A stretch of DNA of 64,000 nucleotides. Source: Morella rubra. Taxonomy: Eukaryota > Streptophyta > Magnoliopsida > Fagales > Myricaceae. The notes under the pieces were generated by a model. That model worked only from the letters and a program-made list of their open reading frames with translations, had not been told where the DNA came from and ran no database searches. How positions within the stretch are numbered: the stretch's first letter is position 1; each line of letters opens with the position of its first letter. Location of the stretch: positions 13,583,833 through 13,647,832 of the forward strand of contig CM025855.1 of the NCBI GenBank assembly GCA_003952965.2, in the 5' to 3' direction. Both the position numbers and the translations under genes were made by a program. Below are positions 38,787 through 49,000 of the stretch, in pieces.

Positions 38787-39609
38787 ACGTCTGAGGATGC
38801 CTACCCGTTGACTTTGTACCAGTTGGAAGGGGCGCTGGCACTTGAAACGATTAAGAAACTTAAACAAATATTTGACAGAATCCATCTCGCCGCATCTTGG
38901 TTAGGAACATGGAAAAGCCTCGTCGTATATCCGAAGGATCAGATAACCCTTTCAGATGGACCCCTCGCTCATTGCGGCTTGATTGCTATATAAATTAACC
39001 TCACATGTATCAAAATTAACTTAAAATACTTGAGAAAAATGTTCTTTTAGTTACTGTAGAGATCCTAAAGCTAAATGTACTAGAAATTCCAAAGTCAAGT
39101 ATTTTGCTGCGTACATGTTATGTACATTCAGTGATACCGTTGCATCTATATAGCGTTATTCATGAAGTATAAGTCCTATTGGTTCCCACTAAATATTGCT
39201 TTACCCAAATTTATAATTGTTTCTATTAATTATGTCTTTACACTGATCGAAAATTAATGAGTTTCTGAATTTAAAGCGTGTCGAACAATGGACGTGAAAT
39301 CTAATCTAAAAATTGTCCTCTCAAATTATTATTTCTGTTTGTTTCGTTATTTTATAATGTAATGTAGTTTCGTGTGAATTTTGTTTCAGTAAAGTATTCT
39401 ACTTTTTAATATTTGGTTGCTACGTCCTTAAAACACGTTTTCTAAAAAGCATGCACTTTTCAATATTTGATACATGTTATATTTTCATAATCTTTTATAA
39501 GTAATAAACTTAATTTTAATATCATTTTGAGAAGAATTAAGAATAATATATGTAAAAATTGAATAAAATGTTTTTCATAAAAAGATAAAAATATTTTTTA
39601 AAGATTCTA

Positions 39610-40055
39610 AGTGGAATGATGTAATGCTTGCTGAAATGACTGCTCTAGAACAGAATCACACTGGGTTATTACTGACTTACCTCCTGGCAAGATGACTATA
39701 GGTTGTAAATGGGTATACCGTGTCAAGTATAAGGTTGATGGTTCTGTGGAGCGTTACAAAGCTCGTCTTGTAGCCAAAGGGTTTACACAAAGAGAAGGCA
39801 TTGATAATGCTGAAACCTTCTCTCCCGTGGCTAAGATGACAACTGTGTGTTGTTTTTTTGGCACTTGCAGCAAGTCAAAATTGGTTTTTGGAGCAGCTCG
39901 ATGTTAACAAAGCATTTTTACATGGAGATTTAGACAAGAGTTTATATGGTGATCTACTCGGGTTTGCAAAGGAGAGGGATAAGTGTGTCGGTTGATGAAA
40001 TCTCTATATGGTCTTAAACAAGCTAGTCGCCAATGGTTTTGTAAACTAATCCGAT
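39610..40055 (+). pseudogene. Ty1/Copia reverse-transcriptase fragment (left)
   Basis: The frame around 39692 reads [20 protein letters not shown] and [15 protein letters not shown], the start of the Copia RVT_2 domain. Then come [22 protein letters not shown] and, after a degraded stretch, LMKSLYGLKQASRQWF near 39990-40040. Frame changes split the pieces. One is a missing T near 39662 relative to the right-arm copy. No LTR, integrase or RNase H is present, so it is a dead fragment. It spans the inner end of the left arm and part of the spacer. Confidence 0.85.
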
Positions 40056-40208
40056 AATGTTTTCTCTTGGATAATGTCAAGCCATAAGTGAGGCTGACAT
40101 AGCTTTCTTAAAGACCAATCATAAAGAAGATTCATTTTTCAACCCGGACACACCTTATTCTCTCCCTCCTTGGCAAACCCGGGAGGAATAACCATATAAA
40201 CTTCTTCA
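39935..40208. other. Palindrome centre (spacer between arms)
   Basis: Near-identity of the arms ends at about 39934 and 40208. For some 70 bases on each side the two halves are still recognisably the same Copia stretch (TTTATATGG, GGGTTTGC, GTGTGTC) but only loosely similar. They then diverge completely. The left half continues as normal Copia RT. The right half, read on the minus strand, leaves the Copia frame. Confidence 0.75.
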
Positions 40209-40535
40209 TCTAAATCTCCATGTAAAAATGCTTTGTTAACATCGAGCTGCTCCAAAAATCAATTTTTACTTGCTGCAAGTGCCAAAAAAACAACACACAG
40301 TTGTCATCTTAGCCACGGGAGAGAAGGTTTCAGCATTATCAATGCCTTCTCTTTGTGTAAACCCTTTGGCTACAAGACGAGCTTTGTAACGCTCCACAGA
40401 ACCATCAACCTTATACTTGACACGGTATACCCATTTACAACCTATAGTCATCTTGCCAGGAGGTAAGTCAGTAATAACCCAAGTGTGATTCTGTTCTAGA
40501 GCAGTCATTTCAGCAAGCATTACATCATTCCACTT
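40209..40535 (-). pseudogene. Ty1/Copia reverse-transcriptase fragment (right)
   Basis: On the minus strand the frame reads [20 protein letters not shown], then [20 protein letters not shown] and [20 protein letters not shown]: the N-terminal part of Copia RT, one frame from 40520 to about 40300. A frame change precedes [12 protein letters not shown]. It mirrors the left fragment up to the palindrome centre and has no LTR. Confidence 0.85.
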
Positions 40536-41357
40536 AGAATCTTTAAAAAATATTTTTATCTTTTTATGAAAAACATTTTATTCAATTTTACATATATTAT
40601 TCTTAATTCTTCTCAAAATGATATTAAAATTAAGTTTATTACTTATAAAAAGATTATGAAAAATATAACATGTATCAAATATTGAAAAGTGCATGCTTTT
40701 TAAAAACGTGTTTTAAGGACGTAGCAACCAAATATTAAAAAGTAGAATACTTTACTGAAACAAAATTCACACGAAACTACATTACATTATAAAATAACGA
40801 AACAAACAGAAATAATAATTTGAGAGGACAATTTTTAGATTAGATTTCACGTCCATTGTTCGACACGCTTTAAATTCAGAAACTCATTAATTTTCGATCA
40901 GTGTAAAGACATAATTAATAGAAACAATTATAAATTTGGGTAAAGCAATATTTAGTGGGAACCAATAGGACTTATACTTCATGAATAACGCTATATAGAT
41001 GCAACGGTATCACTGAATGTACATAACATGTACGCAGCAAAATACTTGACTTTGGAATTTCTAGTACATTTAGCTTTAGGATCTCTACAGTAACTAAAAG
41101 AACATTTTTCTCAAGTATTTTAAGTTAATTTTGATACATGTGAGGTTAATTTATATAGCAATCAAGCCGCAATGAGCGAGGGGTCCATCTGAAAGGGTTA
41201 TCTGATCCTTCGGATATACGACGAGGCTTTTCCATGTTCCTAACCAAGATGCGGCGAGATGGATTCTGTCAAATATTTGTTTAAGTTTCTTAATCGTTTC
41301 AAGTGCCAGCGCCCCTTCCAACTGGTACAAAGTCAACGGGTAGGCATCCTCAGACGT

Positions 41358-41365
41358 TATAAATA
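41358..41365 (+). promoter_or_regulatory. TATA box of the right NRT2 copy
   Basis: TATAAATA, about 120 bases before the ATG at 41484, in the same context as in the left arm. The two promoters face each other across the 2.8-kb interval that holds the Copia fragments. Confidence 0.7.
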
Positions 41366-41483
41366 GCAGACCATCTTGGGCTCCTCTACACCACACCAAC
41401 ACCAGCCATAGTTGCTTCTATATTTTCTCAGCTTCCTTTAGTTCACACTCCCAAGTTCTTTCCAGAGAAAGAGGGAGTAATCA

Positions 41484-43252
41484 ATGGCTAACATTGAGCA
41501 ATCCCCTGGAAGCTCCATGCATGGAGTGACAGGCAGAGAACAAAGCTTTGCCTTTTCCGTTGCCTCACCTATAGTCCCAACCGATACGACTGCAAAATTT
41601 GATTTACCTGTTGATTCGGAGCACAAGGCCAAGGTTTTCAAGATTTTCTCCCTCGCCAATCCCCATATGAGAACCTTCCACCTTTCTTGGATTTCCTTCT
41701 TCACTTGTTTTGTCTCCACCTTTGCCGCGGCTCCGCTTGTCCCTATCATTCGTGACAACCTCAATCTAACCAAACTAGACATTGGTAACGCTGGAGTTGC
41801 TTCTGTCTCAGGAAGCATCTTCTCTAGGCTTATAATGGGTGCAGTTTGCGACCTAATTGGGCCCCGGTATGGTTGCGCATTTCTTATCATGCTTTCAGCT
41901 CCGACTGTTTTCTGCATGTCATTTGTGTCAAATGCTGCCGGTTATATTGCTGTCCGGTTCATGATCGGATTCTCTCTTGCAACCTTTGTGTCATGCCAAT
42001 ATTGGATGAGCACAATGTTTAACAGTAAGATCATTGGGCTTGTCAATGGCACTGCTGCCGGGTGGGGCAACATGGGTGGAGGAGCCACTCAACTTATAAT
42101 GCCTTTGCTCTATGACCTGATTTGCCGTGCAGGTTCCACTCCCTTCACTGCCTGGAGGATAGCCTTCTTTATTCCTGGGTGGTTTCATGTAATCACGGGA
42201 CTGATGGTCTTAACCCTCGGCCGAGACTTGCCTGATGGGAACCTCGGTACCTTACAGAAGAAGGGCGAGGTTGCCAAAGATAAATTCTCCAAGGTCAGTT
42301 TCTAGAACTCTCAGATCTATTTCTTTTTCTGGCTTATACAGAATGACTATATTTTAAACTGATCTGCTTTTACAACTCAGGTGCTGTGGTATGCTATCAC
42401 AAACTACAGGACATGGATTTTTGTTCTCCTCTACGGCTACTCCATGGGTGTTGAGTTGAGCACAGATAATGTCATCGCTGAGTATTTCTATGACAGGTTT
42501 GTCTAGCTACTTTCCTCCTCATTAGTCTCATCTGAAATCCTAAGATTCAGTACTAAGGTCATGTAAATTCTGTGACAGTTTTGATCTTAACCTTCACACT
42601 GCCGGAACCATTGCTGCCACATTTGGTATGGCCAACCTTCTTGCACGTCCTTTTGGTGGTTATGCATCTGACTTAGCAGCTCGGTATTTTGGCATGAGGG
42701 GCAGGCTATGGAATCTTTGGATCCTCCAAACTTTTGGAGGTGTCTTCTGTATCTGGCTTGGCCGTGCCAATTCACTTCCCACTGCCGTCGTGTCAATGAT
42801 CCTCTTCTCTGTTGGAGCTCAAGCTGCCTGTGGAGCAACTTTTGGCATCATACCGTTCATTTCTCGGCGATCTTTGGGCATCATATCAGGCTTGACAGGG
42901 GCTGGTGGGAACTTTGGCTCCGGTTTGACCCAATTAGTGTTCTTCTCAAGCTCTAGATTCTCCACTGGAACAGGTCTTCTCTCTCATGGGGGTCATGATT
43001 GTGTGTTGCACCCTTCCAGTGACGTTGGTTCACTTCCCACAGTGGGGAAGCATGTTCCTTCCACCTTCCAAAGACATGGCCAAGTCTACGGAAGAATCCT
43101 ACTATGCGTCGGAGTGGAACGAGGATGAGAAGCAGAAGGGATTGCATCAGCCAAGTCAGAGAACCCGGTCAGAGCGTGGCAAGCGTGAACGCAGAGCCAA
43201 GCGTGTCCGCACCGCAACTCCACCGATTCCACACCAGCCCATGTCTAGCTAG
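41484..43252 (+). pseudogene. NRT2: NRT2 nitrate transporter, frameshifted twin
   Basis: Exons at 41484-42293, 42381-42496 and from 42579 mirror the left gene. Exon 1 encodes the same 270 residues. Near 42977 one extra base (CTTCTCTCTC against CTTTCTCTC in the left copy) shifts the frame just after FSTGTGL. The reading frame then runs through about 50 unrelated residues to a stop at 43126-43128, giving about 491 residues and losing the last membrane helix and the cytosolic tail. The original frame resumes downstream as [14 protein letters not shown] and reaches a stop at 43252. Its tail is also altered at 43158-43225: a ~10-base loss and a ~20-base gain replace SLKFAENS and VAAAA. Either a decayed duplicate or consensus error. 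Confidence 0.85.
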
Positions 43253-46044
43253 TCAAGGCTAGATCAAAGACATGGTTCATGCCAGTTAGACCAATAAAGG
43301 GAAGAAAAGGTCAAAAGCTGTCTGCCAGTCTAGCGTCTCTCTTACCCGTTACCTGTTGCGTTTTGCGTCTCTCTGATCTCTTTGTCGAGATAGAAAATTA
43401 CTTTTCTTTTTACTATATATTGGTGCTCGATCAAAGTCACATCAGTTGATCAGTATATATATATTTGCTCAGACAAATTATTTGATAATTAGATATATAT
43501 ATATATAAACCCTAGTGTTTGTCAATTCATTTGTGGATTATGGTTACCATCGACAAAATGGTTTAAATTATTACGTATTCTATCTATAAGGATTTACGGG
43601 AGACTTTTTGAATATGACATATCGAGTACTTTTCTTTCAATATATATATATATATATGTAAATATCCCCTTGACATGATTTTAATGAAATCAATTACTTA
43701 ACTTCAACCTCGTGTTTTTACTAAAATTCCACATAAAATAAGAGAGAAAAAAAAAAAAAAAAAAAAAGGAATGAGTAATGAACTTTCTAGAGCCATTACT
43801 CCTAAAGGATCCCAACAGGATTTAGATCAACTTATAAGCATGATTTGAGAAAACGGCTTACCATTTCTTTAATTATGTAATATTTAGTACTTCGGCTTAA
43901 TTTATATACTCCAATTCCTTTGGACGGTGAACAATAATTTGGAATATCTTAAACAATAACGAAGACGTAGGATTTCTGTCCGTTCCTTGATCTGTAGTTT
44001 TTGCTCTTATTAATGTAATTAATTTGTCTTGATTCCTTTGAGTGTGGAATAAATGAGAAGGGTACAAATTTAATTTCAAAAAGGATCTTTAGACCTTCTA
44101 ATCTCTATAATAGTAAAAATTACCGCAACTTAATACAGTTACTCAAAACAAAAAACTAATTGATTAGAAAAAATGTATATACTTTGCACCCTCAATCTTC
44201 ACACTTTACATCTCAAACTACTATATATCTTTATCATATTACACTTACCAAATACTTTCCACCATTTGTTAAGATTTTTGGTCACGCTATTTGTTTATGT
44301 GAGGGCTTTGTCGGATATTTGTCTTCAATGATTGAGTTTTTTATGTGGTTTCTAGAAAAATCAACGTTTCTAGAAAGTAGGAATTATTTGAGTATTTGCG
44401 TAACAAGAGAGTAATACTTCGGTAATTCAGGAAATATGTTATGCTACTTTTGGATCATTCTTGCCTAACAGGAAGGTACAGGTGGCTAATTATGATTCAA
44501 ATATCTTGATTAGCCGACAAAAGGCTTTGTCTGTTTAAGTCTTGAAAACGTTTCTTTTATTTAAAAAAAAAAAAAAAAAAACTTTTCTAATCTATTTGAG
44601 GCTGTTCTTCCTTTTCAGTCCACGTACGTCATGGTTCCTGCAAGTCGCATCTTGTGTCTCGTCTTATTCTTCTTCTTTTTTTTAATAAATACATTATGTA
44701 TCTGGAAGACTCTTTTCATTTTTAAATATAAAAATATAATAATTGCTACTTCAAATTAATTATTTTTTAAACTCTTTGTATTTAAATATAAAATTATAAT
44801 AATTGCTACTTCAAATTATTATTTTTAAAAAAAAATAATTAATTTTCAGCCATTTTGTACTATTCAGTAATAATTTTTGTCAATCATGATCAAAAGTGAA
44901 TTTTTAAGAATGAATCGATTAAATTTGGTGATTTTAGAATTTTCTGTTTAGTCATCTAATTTTTTTATTAGTCTTTAGTTGTAATGCATCAGGTCAGAGG
45001 ATTGACACTATCAAAAGTTTAATAACTATAGCATTAAATAATATATGATACATATATATATATATTGTCATATTTCTATAATTCTCTTCAAAATGTCTAA
45101 TGTAATTAAGGTAAGAAATTATAAAAGATCTTGATTCATATGTTGTATCTCAAATATCCCCCAAAAACATTTATTTAAATAAAAAATCCTTATTGACATT
45201 TTTTGATATACCAAACTACTTTTATAATTAAACACTACTAAAGACATACTCAACAAGTTTCCCTTTTTCACTGCTTCTTCCTAAATTATAAAAATGATAG
45301 GAAAGTATATGGGACCCTATTTTTGATTTATGCTAAGTATGATCCTGATCTAAGGGTTGATCCCTGAGATGTTCGAAAAATAAACAGAAAGGAATTTCTT
45401 GCAAAATTCTAGAGCTCTTGCTCTTTTACAACAACTGAGGTGCCCTTGTCCACAGGAAACAACGTGGGCTTATTAGAGCCAACTAGATGTTAAGTTGAGC
45501 TGTCGGATAGATCTATCATCCAGGAACAAAAGAATCATGCACCTGAACCAAATTCAACACCAGCTTTTCAAAAAGTTTGTCGCGTTCTCAGTTCATTTAA
45601 TGCACGGACAGGCTTCAGTCATTTGTAAACCACAATTCGAAGACAAAAAAAAAAAAAAAATCTTCACAAGAAATTAATGGACTAAAAAAGAATTAATTAA
45701 ACAAGTTTCGCAGATCTGAATTTAAGTTTAGATGAAGATTATTTATTTATAAAGAAAACAAATTTGACTTCACATTCATCAAGCTTTGATTGCTTTTCAA
45801 TCCTTTGAGGGGTTTATAAATTGAAATAACTACTCGACATAACAATTATAAGTTAAATTGCAAGGAAAAAGGAACAAATCCCATAAGAAACTACTAATCA
45901 ATATAGAAAATTCTTTGCCAAAAGACTATACAGAAAAATTGTAGACAATTCATTTCCAATCTTATTCAATATATAAGCTAACGTTTCTTTCTATGATTCA
46001 TAGAAGTTGCAGCCTCCTAAATAAGAAGAGCAGATATTCTAGAA
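43253..46044. other. Spacer between NRT2 copy and FIP, right arm
   Basis: The mirror of 34085-36898, with the same poly-A/T runs, TA microsatellite (about 43636-43657) and duplicated ~80-base unit (44725-44835). No gene is seen. Confidence 0.6.
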
Positions 46045-49000
46045 CTAGTAGCTTAACTTTCCACGGCCACCACAAGTATTACAGGATCTGGCAGACGAGC
46101 ATTTTGTGCAGTAGCTCCATTTCTTGGGAAGGCTGACAGAGTCCAGTTTGGATAAGTTCAATTTAGTGGATATGTTCTAACCGTATGGGAGATGAAACTT
46201 GAGAGAAAGACACAAACACACACACACACACAAAAAATAAGACAAAACATACCCAGCTGTGTATCGAGTGGCCATATTCTTTGATGCCAATCTTGCCTTC
46301 TCAGCCCCTTCCTCAGACAGTTTCTTAAGCAAAAATCCTTCGCCATTGCATTCAGAGCATATACCAGAACCACCACAATCTTCACAAACTTTCAAACGTA
46401 TCTGTGTACAGGAAGAACTTCAGTTGGTCAAATAGCTTGGCCATGGGAAAAGAGCAGACCTTGGTGAATAAGCAGATGGATCAAATATTGTATTGGACCC
46501 CATTATTTCTTGGTATAATGTCTCTGTTTGAAAGTCAGTACTACATAATAATATATCCTGAAAGTTGTAGCGTTTTCTAAAGACATGTTTTCCCCAACTA
46601 ATAGAAATAACCACAATGGGGAAAGGGAGCAGAGACAGAGCGAGAACAAAAGATGGAAGAGAAGATCTGAACTCAAAATCTCAAGAAGACCACCAAAAAC
46701 TCAATTTATGCATAACATGAAATATGATTTCCTTGCCAAATAGTCCCATGGTTATCCATGCTGATTAAACATGTTATCTTTATAGCTTAACTCTTTGTAT
46801 CTTTTTGTGACTATTCCAAAAAACTACACTGTCAATGACAAAACAAGCTCCCAAATATTTTCAGATTTTGGAGTGAAATTTGCCTCACAAACCATTCTCC
46901 CCTACTCTATGGCACCAAACAAAAAGATTTCATAATTTCTGTTCCAGGATGCAGATGCTGGCGCATTCAAATTCCCTTTGCACATATATACATTTACTCC
47001 AAGAAGCACCAAAAAATTACGGCAAATATCAAAGGCTGTCCGGGAAGAACTTTTTCTTATCTAAAGGCAGTCTAAGAATGCGAGGCCATGCACATAAGTT
47101 AAGCACCCTTCACACGCCAATGACTGCACATAAAATTGGAAATGTGCATTTTATAATGACTAGGACCCCTTCGACCAAAAGGTCAATAACATTGTAGATA
47201 TTATGTAAGAGAACGTAGCATTGAAAAAGAAAACAACAAATTGCTTTAGTTCTGGCTTCTAAAATATCGGCTGCAAAAAGTTGTTTCTGGAAACAAAATG
47301 GTGAGATTCCAGAGATTAAAGGGCAAACAAATCACAGAGATACAGCTATAGTTAAAATCTCAACTGAATTTTGAAAAGTTTAGCACATCAATACTGCTTT
47401 TTGCACCAAGCAATCCAGAATAAAGAAAGAGAGATAGGAGATTAATATGACAGTATTGCCAAAGCGCACATCACAGGGTTACTACTAGGAAATGCTGGTA
47501 ACGTTTCCACTATAACAAAAAGTAATAGTCATGGATACTGCTGCAATTCCCTTGTATATTTTTCGAGTTCAGTCACACCTAGTAAATCAATATTTAACTT
47601 AGTACATTCTATTCTTTTGTGACGCACCATTCCAAGGGTGCAATTAAGGAGGACTCTCAGCCCTCAAGGATAGAAATTAATGTAATCCTTTTTGCGATTT
47701 CTTTGTTATTTATTGGTTAAATGGATTAACTGGTTTTTATCGATGAACCTACGTGATTTTGTTGTTATTTCTTGTTGAGAAATGATAATATTGGAGATTA
47801 AGATGAATTATTTATTATACGAGCGAACTAGTAGGCAATTGCATCTGGTCCTCCTCACCATCCAACTACGTTTATGTCTGACCCATTTAATATCAACTTT
47901 AACACAACAATTTTTATATAGTCACAATCGTATTTTTGTTCCAGAACACATTGCTTTGCTCAATCTTCATTGAGGCCAAAAGATATGATATCTTCCTTTA
48001 GGCTTCAGTAACCAGCATGAAGGACTTCTTCTTCAGCGCACTAGGTGTGTTTGTTTACTAAAATTTTAGACCTTTCTAAAATTTTAACATAATAAAATAA
48101 TTACAATATAATCTCTCTCTCCCCCATCAAATCATTACTTTTCACTATAATAAATATAAAAAATTCATTCAAACCATCTCTCTCTTCACTTTTTCACCAA
48201 TTTCAATGCCCTAAAATTTTAACCTCCCCAAAATTTTAACATTCAAACACAACCTAAGTCGCTAGACTTGTGGTCAAATGGAAGTAGGCCATCTCTAACA
48301 TTCCTTTATGATACTCTGAATCCCACCCCTAGTGAGAGAGGAGAAGAAATGAGACTTCAACTCTAAAAGAGAGTCAAGTCCCATATTAGGACCTTATTAG
48401 GTGAAATTGGGCCTTATAATGATTCTAAAGGATTCAAAACTGATCTTGACTAGTCCTTTTGAAATTAAAGTGCAGATGTGGCTAACACTTTCCTGGGTTG
48501 TTACAAATGGTATCAAAAAGCGTGCTTAAGGAGAATATTGTGATAGTCCAACTTTCATATGGAGTTGGAGATGAGAATGGATGAGACTTGAGCTCCATAA
48601 GAGCCAAGTTTCACATTGGGACTTTAATAGGTGAATTGGGCCATATTATATTTCCAAAGGCTTCAAAATCAATATTTGCTAGTCCTTTTGAAGTTAAAGT
48701 GCAGATGTAACTAGCACTTTCTTGGATCATTAACCTTTTGTCTTGACTCTATTAGGCTGTAGGGCCTATCTCTCAATATGTGACGGTCAAGTTAATGAGG
48801 CCCATTGTTCACTCACTACATAATTTGTCTTTTATTTCTTACCATTTGAGATTTGTATTCTCTTGTATTTGCTTTCCGTATATTCTTTTTCTTGGGCAAA
48901 GCAGGGCGTTTTGGGACTACAGGAAGTCCAATAGATCAAATACCTATAACTAATTCAAGTGTCACTGAAATACCATCTTGGATATGATAATCATCAAGGT

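Larger units (their letters stand above)
32399..39934 (+). repeat. Palindrome left arm (about 7.5 kb)
   Basis: The arm is the reverse complement of 40209-47731. Paired coordinates sum to about 80130 at the outer end and 80144 in the NRT2 gene and inner end, so net indels are few. In order it carries part of FIP intron 2, FIP exons 3-4 (+), a 2.8-kb spacer, the intact NRT2 gene (-), its promoter and a Copia fragment. Differences between arms are single bases and small indels. The outer end runs straight into the N gap. Confidence 0.97.
40209..47731 (-). repeat. Palindrome right arm (about 7.5 kb)
   Basis: The mirror of 32399-39934. The outer match ends at GGTTAAATGGATTAACT (47715-47731). Beyond it the sequence continues without a gap into FIP intron 2 and unique DNA, which makes this arm the one anchored in normal context. 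It contains a Copia fragment (-), the NRT2 copy (+) and FIP exons 4 and 3 (-). Confidence 0.97.

Noticed and set aside
39692..40520. A functional Copia retrotransposon
   Set aside because: Only part of the RT domain is present, with frame breaks and no LTR, integrase or RNase H.
38661..41483. Shared bidirectional promoter of the two NRT2 genes
   Set aside because: Each gene has its own mirrored TATA box and the 2.8 kb between them contains Copia fragments. A single shared promoter is not supported.
41438..41917. 159-codon antisense frame over NRT2 exon 1 (also at 38227-38706)
   Set aside because: Shadow of the NRT2 coding frame on the opposite strand, present in both arms for that reason.
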